From Leptolyngbya sp. PCC 6406 (GTDB lineage Bacteria; Cyanobacteriota; Cyanobacteriia; Phormidesmidales; Phormidesmidaceae), in NCBI RefSeq assembly GCF_000332095.2, contig NZ_KI913950.1, forward strand, positions 80,125-144,124: DNA of 64,000 nucleotides, written 5' to 3'. The position numbers and the translations under genes were made by a program. Shown here piece by piece: positions 33,438 through 41,750 of the stretch (its first letter is position 1; the number at the start of each line of letters is the position of its first letter). Under the pieces are notes generated by a model. The model did no database searches. It was not told the origin of the DNA and saw only the letters and a list, made by a program, of their open reading frames with translations.

Positions 33438-34025
33438 ATGCCTGCCAAGCTGACCAAGGCCGAACAAACCCGCCGCACCCGCCGCGCCATATTGGATCGG
33501 GCGCGGTACTTATTTGCCACGAAAGGCTATGCCGCCACTGGCACCGAGGAAATTATCAGTGAACTGGGGATTACCCGTGGGGCGCTATACCACCAGTTCA
33601 ACGACAAGCTGGGGGTGTTTAAGGCGGTGGTGGTGGAAGCCTATGGCGAAATCACCGCCCACATCCGTACCCGCATTGAGCTGTTGGAAACCAACTGGGA
33701 GCAGCTCGTGGTCGGCTGTCAGGCATTTCTGGAGGTCGCCCAGCAAGAGGATTTGCGGCGGTTAGTGTTTATCGAAGCGCCAGCGGTACTAGCCGCAGAC
33801 ACCTTGGTCGAGATTGACCAGTATGGGTTTGGCTTGCTTCAGGAGCCGATTCAGATGGCGATGGATGAGGGCCAATTGCAGGTGATCGATGGCGAAGGTT
33901 TTGCCCATGTGGTGAATGGGGCGCTGAATGAGTTGGCAGCCTGGGTGGCCCAGTCGGAGAGTCCGCAACGGCTGAAAACGGCTCAGCAATTAGTGGAGGC
34001 GTTGCTCATCCGGCATCGGAGCTGA
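33438..34025 (+). CDS. TetR/AcrR family transcriptional regulator
   Basis: 195 residues. The N-terminal HTH is TRRAILDRARYLFATKGYAA to LGITRGALYHQFNDK (residues 12-60), followed by an all-helical ligand domain. Family members repress neighbouring efflux or detoxification genes and are released by small ligands. No obvious target is adjacent: the downstream Rieske gene is convergent. Two operator-like repeats upstream suggest autoregulation. Confidence 0.92.
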   Translation: MPAKLTKAEQTRRTRRAILDRARYLFATKGYAATGTEEIISELGITRGALYHQFNDKLGVFKAVVVEAYGEITAHIRTRIELLETNWEQLVVGCQAFLEVAQQEDLRRLVFIEAPAVLAADTLVEIDQYGFGLLQEPIQMAMDEGQLQVIDGEGFAHVVNGALNELAAWVAQSESPQRLKTAQQLVEALLIRHRS

Positions 34026-34136
34026 CGGGATGTTCTGTAGTGGAGTGAACGGTTCTTGCTCAGTCTTTCACAATTGATCTGCCCCCCGTTTGGTTTCAGC
34101 CTTCATTAAATAAGAGCTATGAGTCTTGTGACAAAC

Positions 34137-35159
34137 CTAGATACAGTTGTCAACTTGAGGGCGATCACCTCTGGACAAATTGGGTTCGACTACCGCCGGA
34201 AAGTTGGCAAAATTGCGCTTCACCCAATCCATACCAACCTCATTGTTCAGCTTAATTTTCTGTGGAGTGTTGCTATAGAGCTTGCTCAGAATATCGACAT
34301 CTTGTTCCACTACCACCTTGCCAAACTTGAGATAGCTAGAGCCCAATACCTTAAACGCCGGATGTCTGGCTTGACCAAAAAGCAAAATGTAAGTGCGGGT
34401 ACGATACTCCGCTTCCGGCACAAAAAGATGACACTGGGCTACTTTCCCCAGAGATGTTTCGCCATGAAAGATGACTAGAGACGGAAAGTGGTTCTCCAGA
34501 TGAGCTTTGATTGTATCCGGCAGCAAAAACAAATCTGGCTTTCTCAGCTTTTCAGTCCAGGTGTAGGCAGCCGTGGGCATGTCATAAAAAGCGTGGGACT
34601 GGTGACCCTGGTCAATAAATTGGTGAAACTGCACCTCTGTGATTTGAAATAGGTGGCGATGGGTACCATTTTGGTGATTGTAATCGTGCATGTTGAGCAG
34701 CAGGGTCAGCAGATCCGTTGCCACGCTAGTATCGGCTGTATGGCCAATAAAATCGTAGGTATCAGCGATCTCCTTCAACCGGGTCGGAATCGGTACTTCA
34801 GGTTCGTAACCACCGTAGGACCAAATAAAATCGCCCTGAATCACCAACGCTAAGGGCTGAAGTTGCGGTAAAGTTTTCTGCTTTTTCCCTGGGAGCACTG
34901 TGCATCCCTGAGCATCAAAGGGCAGCGCATGAAAGGGGCAAACGACCTGACTACTGCCATCCTCAACCACGTCGCACCAGCCCTCAGACAGCATTGCTCC
35001 CATGTGGGGACAAGCATTGGGCAACGCTTGGACAGTCCCAGTCTCATCCTTCCACATTACATAATCATTACCGTGGAGAGATAGTTTGCGGGGCTGGTTT
35101 ACAGCCAGCATCGACTTATGCGCCAGCAACCAGGGCGCACCGGGCAACATTGAGGGCAT
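34137..35159 (-). CDS. Rieske non-haem iron oxygenase
   Basis: 340 residues. The Rieske [2Fe-2S] ligands are Cys50-Pro-His52 and Cys74-Pro-Phe-His77. The catalytic domain carries the mononuclear iron motif D-x2-H-x4-H in HDYNHQNGTH. This layout (alpha subunit alone, with no beta subunit gene nearby) matches the chlorophyllide-a-oxygenase/PaO-like and dicamba/vanillate demethylase groups. It oxidises an aromatic or hydrophobic substrate and needs a separate reductase or ferredoxin, which is not encoded here. The start is ATG 35159 (MPSMLPGAPW). It is divergent from a TetR-type regulator 52 bp away that presumably controls it. Confidence 0.88.
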   Translation of the reverse strand: MPSMLPGAPWLLAHKSMLAVNQPRKLSLHGNDYVMWKDETGTVQALPNACPHMGAMLSEGWCDVVEDGSSQVVCPFHALPFDAQGCTVLPGKKQKTLPQLQPLALVIQGDFIWSYGGYEPEVPIPTRLKEIADTYDFIGHTADTSVATDLLTLLLNMHDYNHQNGTHRHLFQITEVQFHQFIDQGHQSHAFYDMPTAAYTWTEKLRKPDLFLLPDTIKAHLENHFPSLVIFHGETSLGKVAQCHLFVPEAEYRTRTYILLFGQARHPAFKVLGSSYLKFGKVVVEQDVDILSKLYSNTPQKIKLNNEVGMDWVKRNFANFPAVVEPNLSRGDRPQVDNCI

Positions 35160-35211
35160 GATGGCCTCCACCAGAGATAAAATTGTGAGAAATTCGTCGC
35201 CTTTTCAAAAT

Positions 35212-35997
35212 ATGACAGATCTCTCGCATTCGTCAAGCCATCTGCGTCGCCAACCGAAGCAGCAGCGGGGTAAACAGCGGGTTGAAAAAATTCTGGCGGC
35301 AGCAGCCCTCGTATTCGATGAAGTCGGGTATGAAGCCGCGACGACTCATATGATTGCCGCTAAGGCTGGGACGGCGATTGGGTCGCTGTATCAGTTTTTC
35401 CCAGATAAAGCTGCCATCTTCCAGGCCATGGAACTGCGTCATCTGGAACGGGTTCAGGCGATGTGGACGCAGGTGAATGCTTCTGACATTGGGCGACGCC
35501 CCCTAGAACAGATGCTGGCTGCCCTAACGTCGGCTGTGGGTAAGCTCTTTGAAGACCCCGTCTCGCGGGTAATGTTTGTCCAGTTCTACACCTCTCGCGA
35601 GCTGTTTCAGTCCATTGATGAAGGCTTGACTCAGACGGTGATCACGTCTCTAGCCATGCTCTTGCAGCAGCGCAATCCAGCGTTGTCCAGCCCCAAGGCG
35701 AATGTATTGGCAGAGGTCTGTGTTCACAGCAGTAATGCCGTGATGCTGGCTGCTTTTCGCCAGGGCGATCAGGGGCATAGTCAGCAGCTTATGCAGGAAA
35801 TTCAGGCACTGTTGAGGGCTTACCTGGAGCCCCACGTCGGGGATGAGGATAGTGCTCATGTAATGAAAGTAATGATTTGTCCCCATTGCCAGTCAGATCG
35901 CCTGACTAAGAATGGTCATCGCCGTGGCAAGCAGTGCTATCGCTGCAAGGACTGCGGCAAGCAGTTTGTCAGCGTTCAAGCCATGGCTCAGAGTTAG
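35212..35997 (+). CDS. TetR-family regulator fused to an IS1-type zinc ribbon
   Basis: 261 residues from ATG 35212. Residues 1-220 are an ordinary TetR protein (HTH FDEVGYEAATTHMIAAKAGT to SLYQFFPDK). The last 40 residues switch to MICPHCQSDRLTKNGHRRGK and then QCYRCKDCGKQF, the InsA-type zinc ribbon (C-x2-C...C-x2-C) that begins IS1-family transposases. The join is in frame. Either an IS1-like fragment was captured at the 3' end of the gene, or it is a real fusion that adds a DNA-binding finger. It is divergent from the Rieske gene. It stops at 35995-35997 after AMAQS, where an IS1 InsA would continue. Confidence 0.85.
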   Translation: MTDLSHSSSHLRRQPKQQRGKQRVEKILAAAALVFDEVGYEAATTHMIAAKAGTAIGSLYQFFPDKAAIFQAMELRHLERVQAMWTQVNASDIGRRPLEQMLAALTSAVGKLFEDPVSRVMFVQFYTSRELFQSIDEGLTQTVITSLAMLLQQRNPALSSPKANVLAEVCVHSSNAVMLAAFRQGDQGHSQQLMQEIQALLRAYLEPHVGDEDSAHVMKVMICPHCQSDRLTKNGHRRGKQCYRCKDCGKQFVSVQAMAQS

Positions 35998-36066
35998 AGT
36001 TAGAGTCGTCGCATAACTCTTCCTTGACCACTGAGGGTTTGTCCCAATGTGGGCGCAATAGTTGAC

Positions 36067-36750
36067 TTATGGGTTGGTCTTAATCCCCGCCAATATCCCC
36101 GTCAAGATTAGAGCGATCGCAGACTCGGTCAGCCGCTCAATGGCTTCTGGAGTGAACCACTCAAACTCTGGCCGCACGTTTCGCATATTCGGCTGTGCGT
36201 TGAAGTAAAACGTGCAGATCGCCATAATGTGGTTCACCACCAGCCAGGGATCGACCGAGCGAAATGTACCGTCTTCGATCCCCTGTTCGACAACGGCCAC
36301 AACTCGATTGATGGGACCATCCCATCCGGTTAAGTGAAAATACTTCCCCTGATTCTCCATGGCTTCATGGAGGAGCACTCGCCCATAATCGGGATGACTG
36401 ACTTCATGGGCAATGGCTACCCGAATCACGGTCTTGATTGCTTCATCGGGAGGCATTTGCTCTAAGTCTAGCCCCTTAAAGGCATTAGCAAAATCTGCTG
36501 CGGGTCGTTCCAGGACCGCTTTGTATAGCTCATCTTTACTGCTGAAGTAGTAGTAAATCATGGCCTTGGTCACACCCGTTCGGGCTGCGATCGCATCCGT
36601 TTTAGCTCCAGCAAAGCCAAAGCGAGCAAACTCTTCTTCAGCCGCCGCCAAAATCTCTGCCCGAGTTGCCTCTGCATCACGGGTTTGCCGAATCGCAGTT
36701 CGCCCTGCCTTCGCCGCCAATGTGCCTAAAGTCCCTACCAAGCTACCCAC
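36067..36750 (-). CDS. TetR family regulator, divergent from psbA
   Basis: 227 residues. The HTH is TRAEILAAAEEEFARFGFAG to GVTKAMIYYYFSSKDELYK, followed by a helical ligand-binding domain ending LTESAIALILTGILAG. It reads away from psbA. The 282 bp between them contains two perfect inverted repeats around a promoter for psbA (36821-36885), so this protein is the likely repressor of that psbA copy. Regulators of this type respond to small hydrophobic molecules. Confidence 0.9.
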   Translation of the reverse strand: MGSLVGTLGTLAAKAGRTAIRQTRDAEATRAEILAAAEEEFARFGFAGAKTDAIAARTGVTKAMIYYYFSSKDELYKAVLERPAADFANAFKGLDLEQMPPDEAIKTVIRVAIAHEVSHPDYGRVLLHEAMENQGKYFHLTGWDGPINRVVAVVEQGIEDGTFRSVDPWLVVNHIMAICTFYFNAQPNMRNVRPEFEWFTPEAIERLTESAIALILTGILAGIKTNP

Positions 36751-36820
36751 TTAGGATACAGCGTAGGGCTCAGCCGCAACCACTGACCAAACCAAGATAC
36801 AAAGACAAAATGAGCCCGCT

Positions 36821-36885
36821 AACTAACTGGAAAGTTAGTTGTTGACACCCTGGAAGCCCTGGGTTACATTAACTAACGAGTTAGT
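36821..36885 (+). promoter_or_regulatory. psbA promoter bracketed by two TetR-type operators
   Basis: Operator 1 AACTAACTGGAAAGTTAGTT (36821-36840) has perfect 8-bp arms. TTGACA (36842-36847) and TACATT (36865-36870) are 17 bp apart, a near-consensus sigma-70 promoter reading toward psbA. Operator 2 ACTAACGAGTTAGT (36872-36885) overlaps the expected start point. The two operators share the ACTAAC/GTTAGT half-site, as expected for one repressor. Confidence 0.8.
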
Positions 36886-37044
36886 CAGTAGTGCGTCTGC
36901 CTCTACGGCTAACCTGCCTGTTTAGCCTGAGTGATGCTTTATCGCGTCAGATGTCGTCAGTAATTTGGATCGGCCTTTGACGCTCTAAAAAAGCAGTAAT
37001 TAGCCTGAACAGACGAATTTTGCTGTTTTTTAATGACTATCCAT

Positions 37045-38142
37045 ATGACGACTCTCTTGCAACGGCGCGATCGCGCCAGTCTTTGGGAGCAGTTTTGCCG
37101 TTGGATCGTCAGCACCGAAAACCGCCTTTATATCGGCTGGTTTGGCGTGGTGATGATTCCAACCCTGCTAACTGCAACCGCCTGTTTTGTGATTGCCTTC
37201 ATTGCGGCCCCACCCGTAGATATTGATGGTATTCGAGAGCCTGTCGCGGGCTCGTTGATGTATGGCAACAACATCATTTCAGGGGCAGTGGTGCCCTCGT
37301 CTAACGCCATTGGTTTGCACTTTTACCCCATCTGGGAAGCGGCATCATTAGACGAATGGCTCTACAACGGTGGCCCTTACCAGTTGGTGATCTTCCACTT
37401 TTTGCTGGGAGTATTCACCTACATGGGTCGGGAGTGGGAGCTGAGCTACCGTTTAGGAATGCGTCCCTGGATTTGTGTCGCCTACTCTGCCCCGGTTGCT
37501 GCTGCTACCGCCGTGTTCTTGGTCTACCCGCTGGGTCAAGGATCCTTCTCTGACGGTATGCCCCTGGGCGTTTCGGGCACCTTCAACTTCATGCTGGTAT
37601 TTCAGGCGGAGCACAACATTCTGATGCACCCGTTTCACATGCTGGGGGTCGCTGGGGTGTTTGGCGGGGCGCTGTTCTCTGCTATGCATGGCTCTTTAGT
37701 AACCTCCAGTCTGGTGCGAGAGACCACCGAAATTGAGTCTCAAAACTACGGTTATAAGTTTGGCCAGGAGGAAGAAACCTACAACATCATTGCCGCCCAT
37801 GGCTATTTTGGCCGCCTAGTGGGGCGCACTAATGAGGTCATCCTTGGTGTTAATGCCAATAGCCGCAGCCTACACTTTTTGCTGGCAGCTTGGCCGGTCG
37901 TGGGCATTTGGTTTACGGCCCTGGGCATTAGCACTATGGCCTTTAACCTGAATGGCTTTAACTTCAACCAGTCGGTGCTCGATTCTCAAGGTCGGGTGAT
38001 TGCGACTTGGGCCGATGTGATCAACCGCGCCAACCTGGGTATGGAGGTGATGCACGAGCGCAATGCCCACAACTTCCCGCTGGATTTAGCTTCGGGTGAG
38101 GCAACGCCAGTAGCGCTTAGCGATGTCCCTGTAATTCGCTAG
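37045..38142 (+). CDS. psbA: Photosystem II D1 protein variant with altered QB-site loop
   Basis: 365 residues from ATG 37045 (ATG 37033 would add four). Numbering matches canonical D1 up to His252. TyrZ 161, Mn-cluster ligands Asp170 and Glu189, His190 and Fe/QB ligand His215 are all present. After GYFGRL the usual stretch with Ser264-Phe265 is replaced by [13 protein letters not shown], five residues longer, and then NSRSLHF resumes with the second Fe ligand (now His277). The C-terminal ligands His337/Glu338/Asp347/Ala349 (canonical 332/333/342/344) remain, followed by a 16-residue cleavable tail. The altered loop is where plastoquinone QB and triazine/urea herbicides bind. The gene is controlled by a near-consensus promoter between TetR-type operators and ends at a strong terminator. 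It should assemble a water-oxidising centre but have changed QB chemistry or herbicide binding. Confidence 0.93.
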   Translation: MTTLLQRRDRASLWEQFCRWIVSTENRLYIGWFGVVMIPTLLTATACFVIAFIAAPPVDIDGIREPVAGSLMYGNNIISGAVVPSSNAIGLHFYPIWEAASLDEWLYNGGPYQLVIFHFLLGVFTYMGREWELSYRLGMRPWICVAYSAPVAAATAVFLVYPLGQGSFSDGMPLGVSGTFNFMLVFQAEHNILMHPFHMLGVAGVFGGALFSAMHGSLVTSSLVRETTEIESQNYGYKFGQEEETYNIIAAHGYFGRLVGRTNEVILGVNANSRSLHFLLAAWPVVGIWFTALGISTMAFNLNGFNFNQSVLDSQGRVIATWADVINRANLGMEVMHERNAHNFPLDLASGEATPVALSDVPVIR

Positions 38143-38181
38143 GTTAAGCATCGCTCAGTAGTTGAGCCAAAGTAGTTGAGC

Positions 38182-38210
38182 GCGCCTGCGATCGCAGGCG
38201 CACTTTTCTT
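38182..38210 (+). terminator. psbA rho-independent terminator
   Basis: GCGCCTGCGATCGCAGGCGC (38182-38201) is a perfect palindrome containing a HIP1 octamer, followed by ACTTTTCTTTTT. Confidence 0.85.
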
Positions 38211-38405
38211 TTTAGTCGATGGCGACTACCGATAACGTGACTCTCTTATCAAGTCTATTGCTCATAACATCGGATTGTTGATCATGTTTTGTTCCGAGTT
38301 TGCCATTACAGCTTTGTCGCAATAATAATTCCACTTGCCCAATCTAGTTTTGTGATGTTTAAATCGCTTCTATTGTCCAATTCTACGACGAGGGAAGCGA
38401 CTTTT

Positions 38406-39242
38406 CTATGACTTCGTCATCCCCTGCATCACGCCGCCCATAATGCGTACTCGCGCCCACCGAGGTAAGGGCACCAGGGAATACGTCAGCAGCTTGCTTA
38501 ACCATCCAGGTAAAACGACCGATTGACGACCTAGGGCTTGCAAGGTCTCTCTGGCAACTAACTCCGGATCGAGTGCCTTGCCCATGTTCATGCCAGCGCG
38601 CTCGGCAAAATTACTGCGAGTGGGGCCAGGGGCAGAAGCAATGACATCAATTCCCAGCGGTGCCAACTCCACATGTAACGCTTCCGCCAGTGCCTGAACA
38701 TAGGCTTTGGTCGCCGCATAATGAGCGGCATAGGGCATGCCCTGAAATCCAACGATCGAACTCATTAGCACCAGTCCGCCGCTGCGTTGTTGCGCAAATC
38801 GCTGCCCAAAGTGCCAGCATAACGCCATCAGCGATCGACAGTTGAGATGCAACATCTCTATCTCTCGACCCAATGAGGCATTGAGAAATAGTCCTGAAGT
38901 GCCAAAGCCTGCTGCTGCCACCAGTAAACCCACCTCTAAATCCTGAATGGCTGCCACTAAAGACTCAGCTCCAGTCGGCTCTGCTAAGTCCAGCCCGATC
39001 GTCCGTACTTTAATTCCATATTGCTGGGTCAGCTCTTGTTCAAGCTGTTCCAGTGTGGATTGACTCCGAGCCACCAGCACCAGATTCAGCCCCGAGATCG
39101 CGAGCTGGATAGCGATCGCGCGACCAATTCCAGAGGATGCACCCGTCACGACTGCCCATGCACCATATCGATTAAACAACCGCCACTGCCATCGGGAGTG
39201 CGTGCTCCATGGGTCTGACAGATGAGGTTTCGACAAATTCAT
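38406..39242 (-). CDS. SDR family NAD(P)-dependent oxidoreductase
   Basis: 278 residues. The cofactor motif is VTGASSGIGRAIAIQL, the second-strand NLVLVARS suggests NADP preference, and the catalytic set is LMSSIVG...YAATKAY (Ser and YxxxK). The hydrophobic C-terminal segment (LTYSLVPLPRWARVRIMGGV) suggests membrane association as in DltE/steroid-dehydrogenase-like SDRs. It is divergent from a PadR regulator; the shared gap holds an 18-bp inverted repeat. Confidence 0.9.
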   Translation of the reverse strand: MNLSKPHLSDPWSTHSRWQWRLFNRYGAWAVVTGASSGIGRAIAIQLAISGLNLVLVARSQSTLEQLEQELTQQYGIKVRTIGLDLAEPTGAESLVAAIQDLEVGLLVAAAGFGTSGLFLNASLGREIEMLHLNCRSLMALCWHFGQRFAQQRSGGLVLMSSIVGFQGMPYAAHYAATKAYVQALAEALHVELAPLGIDVIASAPGPTRSNFAERAGMNMGKALDPELVARETLQALGRQSVVLPGWLSKLLTYSLVPLPRWARVRIMGGVMQGMTKS

Positions 39243-39268
39243 ATCGTCCGCTTTAGTTCAATTATTTG

Positions 39269-39286
39269 TATTCAAGAATTTGAATA
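39269..39286. promoter_or_regulatory. PadR operator candidate
   Basis: TATTCAAGAATTTGAATA is a perfect inverted repeat (7-bp arms, 4-bp centre) between the divergent SDR and PadR genes. PadR regulators typically bind such AT-rich dyads. Confidence 0.65.
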
Positions 39287-39358
39287 TAGAAATTAGCGTA
39301 TACTTTGGGTTCAAATCCGTCAAGCTTTTTCAGATCTATCTCGTTCGACCTTACCTGT

Positions 39359-39904
39359 ATGGCTCTCAAGCACACGCTTCTGGCTTTTCTGTCCCGTCAA
39401 CCTCTCAGCGGCTATGAGGTGGCTAAGGAATTTGCAGAAGGGTTTGGTGGCTGCTTTTGGAAAGCCAGCCAGCAACAGGTGTATGCGGAACTGAGAAAAC
39501 TAGAGCAGCAAGGCAGCATCACCTATGAGGCGATTCCGCAACCGGGACGCTTGGACAAGAAGATTTACGCGATCGCCCCTCAAGGGCAACAAGAGCTGCT
39601 CGACTGGTTAAACCAACCGACAGAACCCACGGCAATTCGAGAAGACTTAGGCATCATGGGCTTAGCAGGCCATCTGGTGGACTGCCAAGTCATCCGTCGC
39701 GAAATTGAGCGCAGACGACAACTCCACGCAGCTATGGCACAACAAGCCAGAACGATGGATGAACATTTTGCCAAGAATTTGGAGTCATTGCAATTAAAGG
39801 ATCTCTATATGCATCTAATTATTCGCCGTGCGATTCGTTATCAAGAAGACTGGGTCGCTTGGTGCGATGAATCACTTCAGGCGATCGAGCGATCGGTGAA
39901 TTAG
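39359..39904 (+). CDS. PadR family transcriptional regulator
   Basis: 181 residues from ATG 39359. The PadR winged helix is MALKHTLLAFLSRQPLSGYE with the wing block QQVYAELRKLEQQGSITYEA and PGRLDKKIYAIAPQGQQELL. A Vir-C-like C-terminal helical domain follows (VIRREIERRRQLHAAMAQQA). The usual target is the divergent SDR gene. An upstream in-frame start at 39305 lacks similarity. Confidence 0.9.
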   Translation: MALKHTLLAFLSRQPLSGYEVAKEFAEGFGGCFWKASQQQVYAELRKLEQQGSITYEAIPQPGRLDKKIYAIAPQGQQELLDWLNQPTEPTAIREDLGIMGLAGHLVDCQVIRREIERRRQLHAAMAQQARTMDEHFAKNLESLQLKDLYMHLIIRRAIRYQEDWVAWCDESLQAIERSVN

Positions 39905-39908
39905 GGTT

Positions 39909-41534
39909 TCAATATTCAAACAGCTCCTGCTGGGGTCGAGCGAAACGAGAAGTATCGGGGCTACTGACGGGCTTAGCGTAGGTGGCATGGTTGCGAATCT
40001 CCAGCATCGGCCCCTCTTCCCGCACTAGGGCTGGGGTAAAGGCTTGGCGTTGGGCCAAGAGTTGCTCAAAGGTGACCTGGAGGGGCTGATCTCCCCTGCC
40101 GTCTTGCCAGTGTTGATAGAAGCAATCCTCAGCGACCCGGCGCACGGCATTGCCAATTTCATCGGGGATGCACAGCCGATAGGCCGTCAGCAGCTCCCGC
40201 CATTGCCCGTCCGTAAAGGGAGAGGGTTGCCCTGGGGCGAGGCGAAAGGCGGGGAAATACAGGGCCAGGTGAAGGTTAAAGATGTCATAGCGCGCCCCAT
40301 CGTGGGGCAGGTCAAAGAAAAAGACCTCGGGTAGTCGTCGTTGCAACTCCACCGGCAATAGGCCCAAACGGTTGACAGTGGCGAGCACCAAGACGGGGGC
40401 GGTGTGCTCCTGCATCCAGGTGAGAAGCCGCTGCGCCGATTGCTTGGCGGTGATGTCGGTGTCCCATCCCGCAAAGCCCTTATCGAAATCATCAAAGTAG
40501 AGGACACAGGGTGAGATGGCCTCAGCGGTGTCGAGCAAGAAGCGCAGGTTGGCTAAGCTCTCAGTGGACGTTGTCCCCCGCAACCCGTTCCAGTCAGCAC
40601 TGAGCAAGGGTACCCCCAACGTTTTAGCCGCTAGCTTAGCGCTGAGGGATTTGCCCGTACCCGGCAAGCCCCAGAGCACCATGCCAGTAGGGAATTTGAG
40701 GTGGTGTTGGGCTGCCGCTGGGTCAAGTAGGGCGGCAATGCGCTCCAGACGAGCATCCAACAAATCTAGACCCGCTGCTTGGGGCACGTCGGGTTGGCCA
40801 ATGAACTCCAGCCCCCGCCCCCGCAACTTAGCAATCTTGTAGTCCAACACCCGCTGAGCCAAGGCCGCAACCGAATCACTCCAGGGCGTCTGCTGGGCTA
40901 AAACCCAATCCATTTCCCCGCACCCCAGTCCTTGTAGAGCTTGGCGTAGACGTAGGCGGTCGCCCGGTTGCCCCTCACCCTGGGGCTGGAACTGGGTGAG
41001 ACATCGCTCCACTACCGCCTCAACTTGGGCCAAGTCGGGGTAGGGCAGCTTTAGCAGGGGGACCATGCCATGTAGGCCGACCGGGAGGGTAAAGTGCTCC
41101 GCCACCAGAACTAGATGACAGGGAATAGGGTTGACGCGCAACTGCTCAAAAAGATTGTGCAGTTGATGTTGCTCTGTGCCCTGCAAACTCAAGCCCTCGA
41201 CGATGAAGATGCCCGATTGGGGGTTTTGCTGGAGCTGGGTGAGGAGAGCGGAGGGATGGGATATGGGCGCAGGGAAAAGATTGGGAGTGGGTTGAACTTG
41301 GAAGCCGTTGGGGGAAGCTGAGATCACCTGTTGCAGTTGGGGAAAGCCGGGATTGATCAGGTACAGGGGCAGGTTACCCAAGTCGCGGCTCCAGGCTTGG
41401 AACTGGGCCAAGAGTTGGGGTCGGTCAAAGGGTTGGCACGCGATCGCGGTGATGTGGTTGTGGGCTTGGACGGCTAAGGGGTACCAAGCGCTGAGGGAAT
41501 CCACCATAGTGGCGCAGGATGACAGCTTTTTCAT
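39909..41534 (-). CDS. AAA family ATPase of the mobile-element backbone
   Basis: 541 residues. The C-terminal half has Walker A GLPGTGKSLSAKLA, Walker B CVLYFDDFDKG and the second-region/arginine-finger block LPVELQRRLPEVFFFDLPHD, the classical AAA arrangement (FtsH/spastin-like, without a protease domain). The N-terminal half (about 1-240) has a helical regulatory region with GIFIVEGLSLQGTEQHQL that itself resembles a degenerate ATPase fold. Related two-part AAA proteins of cyanobacteria occur next to small plasmid proteins as here. Substrate unknown; remodelling of replication or transfer complexes is possible. The start may be at MVDSLSAW (41507). Confidence 0.8.
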   Translation of the reverse strand: MKKLSSCATMVDSLSAWYPLAVQAHNHITAIACQPFDRPQLLAQFQAWSRDLGNLPLYLINPGFPQLQQVISASPNGFQVQPTPNLFPAPISHPSALLTQLQQNPQSGIFIVEGLSLQGTEQHQLHNLFEQLRVNPIPCHLVLVAEHFTLPVGLHGMVPLLKLPYPDLAQVEAVVERCLTQFQPQGEGQPGDRLRLRQALQGLGCGEMDWVLAQQTPWSDSVAALAQRVLDYKIAKLRGRGLEFIGQPDVPQAAGLDLLDARLERIAALLDPAAAQHHLKFPTGMVLWGLPGTGKSLSAKLAAKTLGVPLLSADWNGLRGTTSTESLANLRFLLDTAEAISPCVLYFDDFDKGFAGWDTDITAKQSAQRLLTWMQEHTAPVLVLATVNRLGLLPVELQRRLPEVFFFDLPHDGARYDIFNLHLALYFPAFRLAPGQPSPFTDGQWRELLTAYRLCIPDEIGNAVRRVAEDCFYQHWQDGRGDQPLQVTFEQLLAQRQAFTPALVREEGPMLEIRNHATYAKPVSSPDTSRFARPQQELFEY

Positions 41535-41750
41535 CCTGGAAGCTGTGTCCTAGCAATGCCCTCTGTCGGGGGATAGGAATTGGGGTGTTGAAGAGATGGG
41601 GAGATGGGGAGATGGGGTATTGGGGTATTGGGGTGCCCACCCACCCACCCAGGGGATGAAGGAGAGGGGTCAACCCCTTGAGGGTTACCTTGCGACTCAC
41701 GTCGCCCTGGGGTGAGCGTCAAGCTCAGTTGTGATTCATTGGATTGAACG
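41535..41750. repeat. Low-complexity G/C-skewed gap
   Basis: Runs of GATGGG and TATTGGG, then CCCACCCACCCACCC (41636-41650). No gene. Probably slippage-prone intergenic DNA upstream of the split gene; similar CCCACC runs occur near 42885 and 43550. Confidence 0.6.

Noticed and set aside
37815-37865. Frameshift as the explanation of the changed D1 loop
   Set aside because: The reading frame is unchanged on both sides and no paired shifts recover the usual YASFNN segment in another frame.
37045-38142. Identification of the psbA-like gene as chlorophyll f synthase (ChlF)
   Set aside because: All Mn-cluster ligands (D170, E189 and canonical H332, E333, D342, A344) are present; ChlF has lost them.
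38182-38201. HIP1-containing palindrome after psbA as an operator
   Set aside because: Stem plus T-run and position after the stop make it a terminator; HIP1 octamers are common in the genome.
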